Counted from the first letter of the stretch, positions 25,633-35,714 are shown. The stretch is 64,000 nucleotides of DNA from Planctomyces sp. SH-PL14 (GCF_001610835.1 NZ_CP011270.1:6404001-6468000); one strand, 5' to 3'. Notes: generated from the sequence alone by a model not told the origin. Numbers and translations are program-made.

Positions 25633-28257
25633 TCAGTAGTTCAGCCGCAGCCCGAGACTCCCCATCGTGGCTGCCCGATCCCCCTCGAAGCCCCGCGCGT
25701 ACTGGCCGCTTCCGTACAGCGACGCGTGCTGCGTGACCTGAACCGTCACGTCTCCGCCGATCTCGGCCCACGCCCCTCCCATGTCCGATGCGAAGCTCAG
25801 CGGATTGCTGCCGTCCAGGGCCGTCAGAGTGGCCACATTGTCGCCGAGAAACTCTCCCCAGCTGTCCGCGGTCAGGCCCACGGTCAGCAGTCGCGGCCCC
25901 CCGGCCCGCGTCTCCCGCAAGGCAATCGTCCGGGCTCCCCGCACTCCCAGACGACCGCGGAACGAATCATTGTCGTTGAACGAGGTGATCGACGCCGCAT
26001 CCCGCTGCGATTGGAAGTCGAAGGTCTGGTACACCATCTGGGCCTGCGGCTGGATCAGGAACGTTTCGCCGACCCGGATCGGATATCCCGCTTCCAGCGA
26101 CGTCGCCAGACCCGCTCCCTTCGGACGAATCCCGCTTCCGTCGACGGTCGTCGCCGTTCCCTCGTACCAGGTTCCCTGGACGACCGCGTCCAGGTATCCG
26201 TCGCTCGGTCCATACCAGGTCCAGTAACCTCCGACTGACGCCGCATCGAGAGCGAGTCGCGCCACCTGACCACCCGCATCCGCCCGTCCCTGGCCGCCTG
26301 CCACATACACGCCGGCGTAGTGATGGATGCCCCCCGCGACCTCGTCGTGGAAGAGGTCGATCCCCCCCTGTCCCGCGGCGAGCTGATAGTCGAACGGCGT
26401 TCCTCCGCCGGTCTGTTCGCCTCCCAGTCCGATGGTCCGGCCCCAGCCGCCGTTGAAGTAGGGCTCGTCGAGGAGATCGGCCCGGTCGCGAAGTTGTTCC
26501 TGCGCCCCCAGGCGCCGGTGGAGCGTCCCGAGCAGGCGAGCGCCGTACTCCTGGGCCAGCGAGGGGACAATCGGATAGGCCGCAGCCGCGGGACGCAAGC
26601 CGCTTCGCAGGAACCAGTCGTTCGGATCGCCGGAGCCCCCCAGAAAGAGCTGGTAGTTATACGCTCCGGCGTTCACCGGTCCCGCCAGCACGAAGGCATT
26701 GGCCGCCGAGACCCCGCCGACGTCGACGATCCGGATCCCGTCGCCCGTGGTCGGAGCCCCCAGCCCGCCGTTGTTCACCACCTGAACGAAGGACTGACCG
26801 CTGACGTTCCCGTTGACGACCAGCAGATCGGCCGGGGAGCTGCTGTTCCCCAGCACCGATTCGATCCGGAGCACGCCGCCGGTCCCTGTGTAGTTCCCGT
26901 CGATGGTGAACGTGCCGATCCCGGCATTGCCCGGATCCACGATCCCGCCATTGAAGACGTCGCCAACAATCGTGCCGGTCCCCGCCAGCGTGCCTCCGGC
27001 TTCAACGGTCGTATCGGACGTCGTCGAGCCGGTGATGAGGAGCGTCCCCTCCTGGATCGTTGTGACGCCGGTGTACGTGTTGCTTCCTGCCAGGGCGAGG
27101 GTGCCGGTCCCCACCTTCGTGAGCGAGCCCCCCGTTCCCCCACCTGCACCCCCATCACGGATGACACCGCTGAACTGCGTACTGGCGTCATTGCCGCCAA
27201 TCTGCAGGGTCTTGCTCCCCAGGGAGATCGTCCCTTCCCCCGCAATCGATCCCAGAGTGGTGCCGGCCGAGTTCAGCTGGCTGATGTCGACGTCGGCGGT
27301 CGCTGCGTTGACGACCGCGGCATTCCCACCAGTCGAGTTCCCCCGGAAAACGATCAGGCTGTTGTTCAGAAGGGTGGCATCGCCCGCCGTCGAGTTGCCA
27401 TTGAAGTCCACTCCAAACCCGTTGAGGGTCAGCGTGGCGTTACCCGCGGTGGCGTTTCCGTAAAAGTTCAGAGTCGAAGCGAAGCCGGTCGTAATCGAAG
27501 CGTTGCCGGCCGTCGCGTTGCCAAAGAACTCCGCTCGTCCGACGGGGCCCATCGTCAGGGTCGCGTTCCCCGCCGTAGCGTTGTCTTCAAACAGGAGAAT
27601 GCTGAGGCCCGAAACAGAAATGGCGGCGTTTCCCGCCGTGGAATTGCCCAGGAACGCAACAGCGCCTGCGTCGAAGTCAATCGTGGCGTTGGCCGCCGTC
27701 GCCGTGTCCCGAAACTCGACTCTGTCACTCCCGAAGAGATCAGTGATCACGGCGTTCCCCGCCGAGGACGCATCCTGAAAGATGAGGGCTCCATTGACGT
27801 CGATCTGGGCGTTTGCCGCCGTGGAGGCGTTGGCAAAGGTCACGTCGCCATTGAGGAGCAACGCATCACCGGCACTGGCCGAGTTGAGAAAGGTCACCGG
27901 TCCGCCAAACACAAGGTTCAGCGTAGGACGATTGGCCGAGTTGTTGACAATCCCGGCCCCGGAAAAAGTGAGTGCCGTGGCGACATTGAAATCGTACGCC
28001 GGCGCGCCGGCGTTGAACGTCATCCCCCCGATGACCGTGTCGGCCGAGAAGAACAGAGACGTGACCGTCGAGCTGTCGAAGATCGCCGTCGCACCCGCTC
28101 CGCTGGGCGCCAGGCCTCCGACCCAGTTCGCATCGTCATTCCAGTTGTTCGTGCCCGGGTTGGCCAGCCATTGCTGAGCCATGGCCGGCCGGCACCAAGC
28201 GCCGAATAGCCCGAGCGCCATCGCGATGGCCAACCCGCAAGTTGAGCGACGAAACAT
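25633..28257 (-). CDS. type V autotransporter with ten TAGNA-type passenger repeats
   Basis: 874 aa. Signal peptide to about residue 27 (GAWCRPAMAQ). The passenger starts with a NNWNDDANW motif common in exported beta-helix proteins. Ten repeats of 19-22 residues centred on (S/T)AGNA lie at about 128, 147, 166, 188, 208, 229, 250, 271, 290 and 310. A passenger-associated repeat GTGTLALAGSNTYTGVTTI follows. The last ~280 residues form an autotransporter beta-barrel ending in aromatic Tyr (LGLRLNY). The passenger is probably a surface-exposed beta-solenoid. Adhesion is plausible but unproven. GGGAGG before ATG 28257 decides the start. Confidence 0.88.
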   Translation of the reverse strand: MFRRSTCGLAIAMALGLFGAWCRPAMAQQWLANPGTNNWNDDANWVGGLAPSGAGATAIFDSSTVTSLFFSADTVIGGMTFNAGAPAYDFNVATALTFSGAGIVNNSANRPTLNLVFGGPVTFLNSASAGDALLLNGDVTFANASTAANAQIDVNGALIFQDASSAGNAVITDLFGSDRVEFRDTATAANATIDFDAGAVAFLGNSTAGNAAISVSGLSILLFEDNATAGNATLTMGPVGRAEFFGNATAGNASITTGFASTLNFYGNATAGNATLTLNGFGVDFNGNSTAGDATLLNNSLIVFRGNSTGGNAAVVNAATADVDISQLNSAGTTLGSIAGEGTISLGSKTLQIGGNDASTQFSGVIRDGGAGGGTGGSLTKVGTGTLALAGSNTYTGVTTIQEGTLLITGSTTSDTTVEAGGTLAGTGTIVGDVFNGGIVDPGNAGIGTFTIDGNYTGTGGVLRIESVLGNSSSPADLLVVNGNVSGQSFVQVVNNGGLGAPTTGDGIRIVDVGGVSAANAFVLAGPVNAGAYNYQLFLGGSGDPNDWFLRSGLRPAAAAYPIVPSLAQEYGARLLGTLHRRLGAQEQLRDRADLLDEPYFNGGWGRTIGLGGEQTGGGTPFDYQLAAGQGGIDLFHDEVAGGIHHYAGVYVAGGQGRADAGGQVARLALDAASVGGYWTWYGPSDGYLDAVVQGTWYEGTATTVDGSGIRPKGAGLATSLEAGYPIRVGETFLIQPQAQMVYQTFDFQSQRDAASITSFNDNDSFRGRLGVRGARTIALRETRAGGPRLLTVGLTADSWGEFLGDNVATLTALDGSNPLSFASDMGGAWAEIGGDVTVQVTQHASLYGSGQYARGFEGDRAATMGSLGLRLNY

Positions 28258-28678
28258 AGACGGCCTCCCAGCCTGCTTGTTCAAGAGTTCGCTCGATGTC
28301 GCTTCGGCCCCATTTTCCGCGGAAGAGGCATCCTCTGCCTCGCCCGAAAGCACACCCTGCCCGAGTTCCTTACGGCCGCGTTATTGTTTCGGACGATCCG
28401 CCCGTCTCGTGGAGCCGCCCCGGCTCGGATGTCCCGCTTCGTAGTCCTCGCGTTTCCTTCTGGAAGGATTGTGCCGATTAGGCAACTCGGGAAGCGGAAC
28501 CGGCCGCACGCCAACGTCTCAAGGAATTCCGGCCAGGAGGCGTCCTCTCACGAATGTCGGTCCTTGCGGACCCGGTCGCGGCCCCCGTATCGTCTGAACG
28601 CAGCCACTCCGAAGGACCAAGCCGGTCCGCCCCGGACGTTCTGGCATGGGCCCTCAATTGAGCATGGAAGGAAAGTCG
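28258..28678. other. 421-bp divergent intergenic region
   Basis: Must contain the promoters of the autotransporter gene (minus) and the secreted unknown (plus). No clear -35/-10 pair, operator-like palindrome or repeat copy was recognised. Confidence 0.35.
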
Positions 28679-29569
28679 ATGTTTGCTTCACACGACCCGG
28701 TTCGAGCCCTCACGCGTCGCCTGATTGCGGGCTGCCTGGGGATCGCGCTGTTTGCTCTTCCGCTCACCGCGCAGGACAAGCCCGCGGAAGACCCGCCCGC
28801 CGAGCCGCAGGCCGCCGCCGACCGCCCGGCACAACAGGCCATGCGGACGCTGGTCAACGGGCTCGCCCTGACCGTCCGGGACGACAAGGCCGCCGAGCCG
28901 CGGCCGATCAAGCTCCACCCCCAGCCGCTTGTCTCCTATGGCGACGAGACCCGCTTCATCAAGGACTCCACCCTCTGGGTCTGGCTGGATGGCGAACGTC
29001 CCGCCCTCTTCCAGAAACTCGAAGTCAACGACTGGAACGCCGGCTCCCCGCTCTGGACCTGGTGCCTCGCCTCCTCCTCGCCCGGCATCATCGAGGGCCG
29101 CTGGCCGAACGTACCGGGCGATCAGAAAACCACGGCCTCGGTCCCCGTGACCGCCATCCCGGAAGCGACCGTCAACGACAACGCCGCCCGGTGGCCATTC
29201 GAAGCCCGCACCCTCAACCGCCGCTTCACCGCTGAGACAGGCCCGGAAAAGGGCCGGAGCGAGTTTCCGGAGGTCCTCCGTGTCGTCGCCCGACCGATCT
29301 TCGAGTTCAACGCACCAGACCAGGGGGTGCCCTATGGTGCCGTGTTCTCCCATGCCGGCGGAACAAATCCCACCGTCCTCCTGGTCATCCAGGTTGAGAC
29401 GCAACCGGATGGCAGCCGCCGCTGGACCTACACCCCCATGCACATGACGGCCACCAAAGTGACCCTCAAGCTCGACGGCAAAGAAGTCTGGACCGACCCC
29501 GCCCAGCGGGCCGGGCAGGTCACAACCTGGGGCTACTTCTTCACCCGCCGCAGCGCGGCCATCAAGTAG
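28679..29569 (+). CDS. secreted protein of unknown function
   Basis: 296 aa. Signal peptide MFASHDPVRALTRRLIAGCLGIALFALPLTAQ, then a Pro/Ala/Glu-rich linker and a beta-rich domain of about 240 residues with several Trp (LWVWLDGERPALFQKLEVNDW, SPLWTWCLAS) and a C-terminal KVTLKLDGKEVWTDP. I do not recognise a catalytic motif. The AAGGA site points to ATG 28679, with in-frame ATGs at 28646 and 28664 as alternatives. Single gene, divergent from the autotransporter. Confidence 0.75.
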   Translation: MFASHDPVRALTRRLIAGCLGIALFALPLTAQDKPAEDPPAEPQAAADRPAQQAMRTLVNGLALTVRDDKAAEPRPIKLHPQPLVSYGDETRFIKDSTLWVWLDGERPALFQKLEVNDWNAGSPLWTWCLASSSPGIIEGRWPNVPGDQKTTASVPVTAIPEATVNDNAARWPFEARTLNRRFTAETGPEKGRSEFPEVLRVVARPIFEFNAPDQGVPYGAVFSHAGGTNPTVLLVIQVETQPDGSRRWTYTPMHMTATKVTLKLDGKEVWTDPAQRAGQVTTWGYFFTRRSAAIK

Positions 29570-29693
29570 CGTTCGAGACGACAGCAAGCAGACGACGCAG
29601 CCGGGGCCATCTCACAGCAGAGCCCCGGCTGCCCGGCCCCGCGATCGACTTCCGCCTGCCTGACCCCGCAGCCCGTCACGGGCTCCGCGCAAC

Positions 29694-29728
29694 AAAAAAG
29701 GACTCACGGCTTTTGCCGTAAGTCCTTG
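29694..29728 (-). terminator. intrinsic terminator of tRNA-Leu
   Basis: On the minus strand AAGGACTTACGGC, an AAAA loop and GCCGTGAGTCCTT form a 13-bp stem with one mismatch, followed by a run of T residues. It begins 14 bp after the tRNA 3' end. Confidence 0.88.
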
Positions 29729-29741
29729 GAGGATCCAACAG

Positions 29742-29825
<84 letters not shown>

Positions 29826-30050
29826 CGCGGGGGAGCGAGGCATCGTAGCCGCGGAACACGGGTTTTCAAGTCCAAGCCGCAGCATCCTTTACCGAGCGAA
29901 AAAGATCTCCGCGCCCGCCGGAAAGCCCGCTTTCTCCACCCGACCCGCCGAACGAGATCGTTCGGCGGTCCGACAGGCCCGCCCGGAGTGCCCGCTCCGA
30001 GCCAGCGACGCCTGCGGCGTATCTTGTCGACGACCGGTCGATCTGGCCCG

Positions 30051-30380
30051 CTACTGGTCGATCTTGATCGTCCCGTAGGAGATGAGCCGATTGACGACCC
30101 GGTCCACCCCCCGCACCCGACGGGCGATGTCGCAGACATCCGCCGCATCGTCGTCGAGTTCGACGACCCCCGTCAGGCAGACGCCGTCCGGCAACCGATG
30201 GACCGACAGGTCGCGGAACCGCATTCCCGGCGACTGCTTGAGCTGGCAGGTCACCTGCTGCTCGAGCGAGTGCGCCGTGTTCAGGAGTTCGCAGGGAAGA
30301 AACCACTGCGATCCCGAATCCGACGGGACCGGATCATCCATGGCCGCTGGAACCAAACGTGGCATAGCGATTGAAGGCAT
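30051..30380 (-). CDS. small BON domain protein
   Basis: 109 aa. The C-terminal ~70 residues have the BON pattern: a helix (SLEQQVTCQLKQSP), then DLSVHRLPDGVCLTGVVELDDDA and ARRVRGVDRVVNRL. BON domains bind phospholipid or other ligands in periplasmic or osmotic-stress proteins such as OsmY. There is no clear signal peptide here, so it may be cytoplasmic. The AGGAGGG site fixes the start at 30380. Function unknown. Confidence 0.8.
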   Translation of the reverse strand: MPSIAMPRLVPAAMDDPVPSDSGSQWFLPCELLNTAHSLEQQVTCQLKQSPGMRFRDLSVHRLPDGVCLTGVVELDDDAADVCDIARRVRGVDRVVNRLISYGTIKIDQ

Positions 30381-30595
30381 GAACCGTCCCTCCTGAGTCA
30401 TTCCCCTCAGCCCCGGGCACCCCCGGCCCACTCCCCAGTCTAAAAATCGGAATCCATAAACGAAGCGGAATCCGGACAGATCGGCAAAAATCCTGTGAAC
30501 GGTTCTTCCGTACCTTCCCGGCCCTCCCGGACTCGTCTACTGCTTCTCGACGGGGCCGAGGGCCACGATGCAAATTGGCAACAACGGAGCCGGTT

Positions 30596-31651
30596 TCAAA
30601 AGAGTCGAAGCTGTCCCGAAGCCGGCCGGGGCGAGACAAACTGCGAGACGTCGAGCGACGGAAGGTTTTCGAAGCCCAGCTTCTTCCGGAGCGTCTGGAA
30701 CAGCTGTTCGATCTGCTCGGCGATCAGCCCTGTCCCCCGCTGTCGCTCCCCCCATTCCGAGCGGTACAGCTTTCCCCCCCGCGTCTGCCGGATCAGGCTT
30801 TCCACCCGCTCCGCCTTCAGCGGCTGCGTCCGGCGGAGCCATTCCAGAAAGACCGGCTCCACCGTGATCGGCAGCCGCAGAAGGACGTACCGGGCATCCG
30901 TCGCCCCGACGTCGCGGGCCGCTTTGAGGACCTGGGGGATCTCGCTGTCGTTCAGCCCCGGAATGATCGGCCCCATCATGACCCGGACCGGGACCCCGGC
31001 CCGGGCGAGCGTCTCGACCGCCCGCAGTCGGGCTGTGGGGATGCTGGTCCGGGGCTCCATCTCCCGCGCGAGCTGCGGGTCGAGGGTCGTGACCGACAGA
31101 TTGACATGAGCCAGCGAGCGTGCCGCCATCTCGCCGAGGATGTCCAGGTCGCGAACGACGAGGGCGTTCTTCGTGATGAGGCTCACTGGCTGATGGCACT
31201 CCCGGGCGACCTCAAGACATCCCCGCGTGATCCGGAACTCCCGCTCCGCCGGCTGATAGCAGTCGGTCACGCCGCAGAAGATGATCGGCTCCGGCTTCCA
31301 TGCGTCGCGGGCCAGGAACTCCCGCAGCAGCCGCGGGGCGTCGTGCTTGACGACGATCTTCGTCTCAAAGTCGAGGCCGGCGTTGAAGCCCAGGTACTCG
31401 TGCGTGTTGCGGGCGTAGCAGTAGGCGCATCCGTGGACGCACCCCCGGTACGGATTGACGCTGTACCGGAAGTGGATGTCCGGCGAATCGTTCTGCGTCA
31501 CGATCGACTGCGACGCGTCCGTCAGGTACTCGATCGACCGCGAGAACCGCCCCTCCAGGTACTCCGTGTCCCACTCCAGGTGTTCCGAGTCGGGGACGGC
31601 GTGAAACTGTTCGAACCGGTTCGGCGGATCGAGTTGAGAGCCGTGCCGCAT
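30596..31651 (-). CDS. PA0069-type radical SAM protein
   Basis: 351 aa. The radical SAM cluster motif CxxxCxxC is at C71, C75 and C78 (RGCVHGCAYCYAR), after the family's SVNPYRGC approach. Later blocks include IIFCGVTDCYQPAE, SLITKNALVVRDLD and VMMGPIIPGLND. The family is related in sequence to spore photoproduct lyase-like enzymes and its reaction is unknown. It binds a [4Fe-4S] cluster and SAM. Monocistronic, 46 bp beyond the window's lnt-side gap. Confidence 0.9.
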   Translation of the reverse strand: MRHGSQLDPPNRFEQFHAVPDSEHLEWDTEYLEGRFSRSIEYLTDASQSIVTQNDSPDIHFRYSVNPYRGCVHGCAYCYARNTHEYLGFNAGLDFETKIVVKHDAPRLLREFLARDAWKPEPIIFCGVTDCYQPAEREFRITRGCLEVARECHQPVSLITKNALVVRDLDILGEMAARSLAHVNLSVTTLDPQLAREMEPRTSIPTARLRAVETLARAGVPVRVMMGPIIPGLNDSEIPQVLKAARDVGATDARYVLLRLPITVEPVFLEWLRRTQPLKAERVESLIRQTRGGKLYRSEWGERQRGTGLIAEQIEQLFQTLRKKLGFENLPSLDVSQFVSPRPASGQLRLF

Positions 31652-31736
31652 GATCCACCTTCGTCCGGGGGCAAAGACGAAGTGATCTTATGTACACTTC
31701 CGCCGCCGTTCAAGATGAAGAGGGGCCGGAAACCTC

Positions 31737-33698
31737 TCAGGCCGCGAGGTCGAGGACCGGGGTCCTGGGCTTTCCGATCCCGGCCAGTCCGACGACCAGC
31801 ATCCCGAAGGTAAACAGCAGGCAGAGTCCCGCGAACCAATCCCCCCAGCGGACATAGAGGCTCGTCCGTCCGTCGAGGGGGACCTCGCTGACCAGGACGG
31901 CGTTCAGCTCCTTGTGGTAGCGGCCGGTCTTGGGATCGCGCATCGAGGTCCGGGCATCGACGGGGGTCGCCACAGGGCGGGTGGGGTCGGCGCGGCCGTT
32001 GTCGACGGGCTGCTTCATCATGGCGTCGAAGTCGAGGAACAGGTTCGGCTCGCGGATCACGCCGTCGCCGTCGATGAAGGCCGAGATCCCGGTGTTGACC
32101 GCCCGGACCATCGGCACGCGGGTCTCGATGCAGCGGAAGGAGGCGGTGATCAGGTGCTGGTCGAGCTCGCTCGAGCCGTGGAACCAGCCGTCGTTCGTCA
32201 GGTTGACGAGGCAGTCGATCTCCTTGCCGTTCTCATCGCGGGTCGCCTTGACCGCGGCCCGAACGAGCTGCGGGACGGTGTCCTCAAAGCAGATGAGCGG
32301 AACGAGGCGGTGGTCCTTGTGCTGGAAGACGTGAACGTGTTCGCCTGCCGAGAGTCCCATCCCGCCGGCCGCCGGAGTGAGCGTGGCGAGGAACGGGAAC
32401 AGCTCCCTCATGGGGACGTACTCACCGAACGGCACCCGGTGGAGCTTGTCGTACCGGCCGGCCAGACCCTGTCCCGGTTCGAAGAAGAGGGCCGAGTTGT
32501 AGACCCGCATCCCTTCCTGGTCCCCCGCGAAGACGTCGGCGCCGATGACCAGGGCCGCCCGGCTGGCTTCGCTCATGTCCCGGAGGCTCTTCTCGGCCTG
32601 GGTGTCTTTCCAGAACTCGAGGGAGAGATCCTGATGGAGAGCCTTGATCTGTTCTTCGGAGAGGGTCGGATCGAGAGCGGGGTACGGCCAGCGGAACATC
32701 GTTTCCGGCCAGACAATGAGCTCGGCCTGCTGCCGCGTCGCGAGCCCGGTCAGGGACCGGTGTGTCTGCCAGATCCGGCCGAGCTGGTTCTCCTCATGCT
32801 TCAGCGACGAGGGAAAATTCCCCTGGACGAGCCCGATCCGCGGCCCCGGCTGGAAGTCCGCCTGAGACCGCCGGACGGAGCCGTAGGCCAGGACCGCGAC
32901 CAGGGACAGCACGGTCGCCCCGACCGCGATCGCGTGGGCTCCGAACGGCCGGTCGAGCCTGGCGGTCTCCTCCGCGGTCGACTGCGGCACCAGCTTGAGT
33001 TTCTCAAAGGCCGAAGCCGGGATGAGCTCCGCAACGCAGGCATTCCCCATCATGACGAGGAAGCTGACGCCGTAGGCCCCCACGAGGTCGCTGACCTGCA
33101 GGAGGTTGATCCAGTGATGCTGCGTGTGACCGAGGTAGTACCACGCGAAGCCGGTCATGATGTACGCGCGGGCGTACTCCAGTCCGACCCACACCAGGGG
33201 GGCCGAAACGAGGAGCGGGACGTGCAGCCGGTGCACGGCGATGCGGGCCAGCCCGACGAACACCGGGAAGTAGAGTCCGACATAGAACGCGAGAGCGGCC
33301 CAGGCGAAGTACATCGCCGGGTCCCCCAGCCGCATCCACTGGAGCGTCATCAGGGAGAAGAGCCAGCCGCCGACCGCCAGGGCGAGGTACATCTTCCGCG
33401 TCGCCTGCGGCATGCGGACGAGCAGGAGCACCGGCACGAGGGCGACCCAGGCCAGCGGACCGAAGTCGAGGGGGGTGAAGCTGGCCCACAGGGCGACGGC
33501 CGAGACCGTCGAGAGGAGCCACGGCGTTTTCGATACCGGGGCGACCACCCGGGCGCGGGCGCGGGAGATGATCTCGGCGACCGAGATGTCCGCGTCGGAG
33601 CGCTTCGGGCGGCTCGGAATCGCGGAGCCGGAAGCCGGAGGGGGAGTGGCCCCGGAAGCGGGAGGAGCGGGCGCGGGTTCCATGAGCGTCGTCGGCAT
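31737..33698 (-). CDS. lnt: apolipoprotein N-acyltransferase
   Basis: 653 aa. An N-terminal cytosolic stretch of about 50 Pro/Ala-rich residues is followed by six or more membrane helices and a periplasmic nitrilase domain. The Glu-Lys-Cys triad is visible as IVWPETMF (Glu), GRYDKLHRVPFGEYVPM (Lys) and VPLICFEDTVP (Cys). One C-terminal helix (LCLLFTFGMLVVGLAGI) completes the fold. The enzyme N-acylates the diacylated N-terminal cysteine of lipoproteins. It is longer than the ~510-residue E. coli protein because of the N-terminal extension and loop insertions. moeA lies just upstream on the same strand (51-bp gap), so the two may be co-transcribed. Confidence 0.93.
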   Translation of the reverse strand: MPTTLMEPAPAPPASGATPPPASGSAIPSRPKRSDADISVAEIISRARARVVAPVSKTPWLLSTVSAVALWASFTPLDFGPLAWVALVPVLLLVRMPQATRKMYLALAVGGWLFSLMTLQWMRLGDPAMYFAWAALAFYVGLYFPVFVGLARIAVHRLHVPLLVSAPLVWVGLEYARAYIMTGFAWYYLGHTQHHWINLLQVSDLVGAYGVSFLVMMGNACVAELIPASAFEKLKLVPQSTAEETARLDRPFGAHAIAVGATVLSLVAVLAYGSVRRSQADFQPGPRIGLVQGNFPSSLKHEENQLGRIWQTHRSLTGLATRQQAELIVWPETMFRWPYPALDPTLSEEQIKALHQDLSLEFWKDTQAEKSLRDMSEASRAALVIGADVFAGDQEGMRVYNSALFFEPGQGLAGRYDKLHRVPFGEYVPMRELFPFLATLTPAAGGMGLSAGEHVHVFQHKDHRLVPLICFEDTVPQLVRAAVKATRDENGKEIDCLVNLTNDGWFHGSSELDQHLITASFRCIETRVPMVRAVNTGISAFIDGDGVIREPNLFLDFDAMMKQPVDNGRADPTRPVATPVDARTSMRDPKTGRYHKELNAVLVSEVPLDGRTSLYVRWGDWFAGLCLLFTFGMLVVGLAGIGKPRTPVLDLAA

Positions 33699-33749
33699 GG
33701 CGGCTTCTTCCGTGAAACCGGAGCGGTAGGCGTGGGACAAAGGCAACCG

Positions 33750-34970
33750 TCACCACGCGAAGAACGCAACCGCATCCCCCCGGTGGTATTGCCGTTCGCC
33801 CGCCGGAAAGTGGGCCGTCCCGTGGGCTTCCACGGTCGCCCGCAGGTCGGAGGAGCCCCGCCATCCGACCGGATGCACCACCGGTCCGTCGGCGCTCCAT
33901 TCGACTCGAACGGGGAGCCAGGTCGGGCGGTCATCCTTGAACGCGAGGTCCGTTCCGATGCGGGCAGGGATCGGCGCCGGCAACGCCGGATCGATCCCCT
34001 GCAGCCGGCGCAGGGCCGTCCGGACGAACAGGTCAAAACAAACCATACTGCTGACCGGATTTCCCGGCAATCCGAATATCCAGTGCGACTTACGATCAGC
34101 ACTCCGCTCCGCCGGCAGCTCCCCGAACCACAAGGGTTTCCCCGGTTTCATCGCCAGCTTGTGGAAGTTCTCGACAACGCCGCACGCCGCCAGCGCCGCG
34201 GGGACGAGATCGAGCTTCCCGGCCGAGACCCCCCCGGAAAGACAGAGGATGTCCGCCTGAAGACCCGCCCGAATCCGGCTCTCCAGTTCCGCCGCATTGT
34301 CGCGGGCAATCCCGAGCGGGCGGGGCTCTGCACCGCACTGGCGGATCTGGGCCGTCAGCATCGGCTCATTCGTGTTACGGATCTGCGCGGGGCCGGGGAC
34401 CGCCCCCACGGGAACGAGCTCATCTCCGGTGGCGATCACCGCCACCGTCGGGCGGGGACGAACGGAGACGCGGGGATGTCCCAACTCGGCGAGCAGGCCG
34501 ATCTCGCAGGCGCGGAGGATCCGTCCCGCCGGGAGGACCGTCTCCCCGGCCCGCATCGACTGACCGCGGGGAACGATGTCCCGCCCGGACTTCAGCGACG
34601 CGAGCCGGATTCGAACCCGGCGCCCCTCGTCGAGCGTCTCGGTGTCCTCGACCCGCACGATGGCGTCCGCACCAGTCGGGATCGGAGCCCCGGTCATGAT
34701 CCGGACCGCCTGCCCCGGGGCGACTTCTCCGCTGAAGAGACTCCCCGCCATGACCTCCGCCACGACCGGCAGTTCGACACCCGCCGTCACATCGGCCGTC
34801 CGGACCGCGTAGCCGTCCATCATCGACTTGTCGAAGGGCGGGGAATCGACGCCGCTGACAACGTCTTCCGCCAGCGTCAGTCCGAGCGCCTCGTTGAGCG
34901 GGAGCGGCAACGGGTTTCGCGGGATGACCGCGGCAAGGATCTTTTCGAAGGCCTGTTCGACGGTGAGCAT
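33750..34970 (-). CDS. moeA: molybdopterin molybdotransferase MoeA
   Basis: 406 aa, normal length. Contains DSPPFDKSMMDGYAV, the TGAPIPTGADAIVRVED strand, the MoCF domain TGDELVPVG...NTNEPML and GGVSAGKLDLV, and the late GLPGNPVSS motif, followed by the MoeA C-terminal domain. It inserts molybdate into adenylylated molybdopterin in the cytoplasm. No other molybdenum cofactor gene is in the window. Confidence 0.95.
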   Translation of the reverse strand: MLTVEQAFEKILAAVIPRNPLPLPLNEALGLTLAEDVVSGVDSPPFDKSMMDGYAVRTADVTAGVELPVVAEVMAGSLFSGEVAPGQAVRIMTGAPIPTGADAIVRVEDTETLDEGRRVRIRLASLKSGRDIVPRGQSMRAGETVLPAGRILRACEIGLLAELGHPRVSVRPRPTVAVIATGDELVPVGAVPGPAQIRNTNEPMLTAQIRQCGAEPRPLGIARDNAAELESRIRAGLQADILCLSGGVSAGKLDLVPAALAACGVVENFHKLAMKPGKPLWFGELPAERSADRKSHWIFGLPGNPVSSMVCFDLFVRTALRRLQGIDPALPAPIPARIGTDLAFKDDRPTWLPVRVEWSADGPVVHPVGWRGSSDLRATVEAHGTAHFPAGERQYHRGDAVAFFAW

Positions 34971-35048
34971 GGCAGAAATCTATGATCATTGCCGGTCGCC
35001 TCGCCACCGTTTGTCATCCGGGCGATCTCTCCGATTCGGGTTTGCCAC

Positions 35049-35714
35049 ATGCCCGACATCATCTGCTGTCCCCGCTGTCACAAACCGGTTTCCCGCCGGC
35101 TTCCCAAGTGCCATTGCGGTCAGGATCTCGGAGAGGCTCCCTGGGCGTTCGACCTTGTCCTGTTGGAAAGTCTGCGCGACGAAGACCTCTCCTGGGCCAT
35201 CTGGCTTTACTGCTGGAAGCTCTTTGAACCGCTTCAGAACCTGATTGGGGCGTCCAACGACCGAGAACTGGTCGCCACGCTTCCGCCTGGACTCCGCGCC
35301 GGCTACTGCCTGTTCCTGTTTGCCAGCGAGGCGGACAACGGCGGCTATTCGCAGTGGCTGACAAATTGCAGCGGGCAACTGACCGCAGAGACCCTGGAAG
35401 GAGCCCGGCTGATTCAAGCCGATCAGTGCGTCGAACTTCTGGAAAAGATCCTGAGCATCAACACCCGATTGGAGCGGGAGCATCCCCTCTATCGCGACCG
35501 CTGGATGCTGGACGAAAGTCTGCGGCAACGTGGATCGATTGCCGAGTGGAAGGAGTTCCACCGACAGACACAGTCCGACTTCGAAGCCGTCGACGCGCTG
35601 TATGGCGAGTACTCCGCCGCGTACAGCGGTTGGTCGATGTGGGAGCCTCATCTGGCCGACTTCGCCCGGGCTCAACCCCAGCAGTTCGTTCACGACGGCT
35701 CGCTGAAACTGTAG
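35049..35714 (+). CDS. DUF4375-like protein with N-terminal zinc ribbon
   Basis: 221 aa. Residues 5-25 are a small Cys-rich knuckle (CCPRC...CHCG) that may bind zinc. The rest is helical and includes LPPGLRAGYCLFLFASEADNGGYSQWL, the Asn-Gly-Gly motif of DMP19/DUF4375 proteins, which have no established activity. The start is placed at ATG 35049. Adjacent genes give no functional clue. Divergent from moeA with a 78-bp gap. Confidence 0.7.
   Translation: MPDIICCPRCHKPVSRRLPKCHCGQDLGEAPWAFDLVLLESLRDEDLSWAIWLYCWKLFEPLQNLIGASNDRELVATLPPGLRAGYCLFLFASEADNGGYSQWLTNCSGQLTAETLEGARLIQADQCVELLEKILSINTRLEREHPLYRDRWMLDESLRQRGSIAEWKEFHRQTQSDFEAVDALYGEYSAAYSGWSMWEPHLADFARAQPQQFVHDGSLKL

Noticed and set aside
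26320-28209. 629-residue plus-strand frame opposite the autotransporter
   Set aside because: Mirrors the passenger repeats in antisense; no signal peptide or motif.
31914-34985. 1023-residue plus-strand frame across lnt and moeA
   Set aside because: Spans two clear genes on the other strand and an intergenic gap; composition is Arg/Glu/Gly noise.
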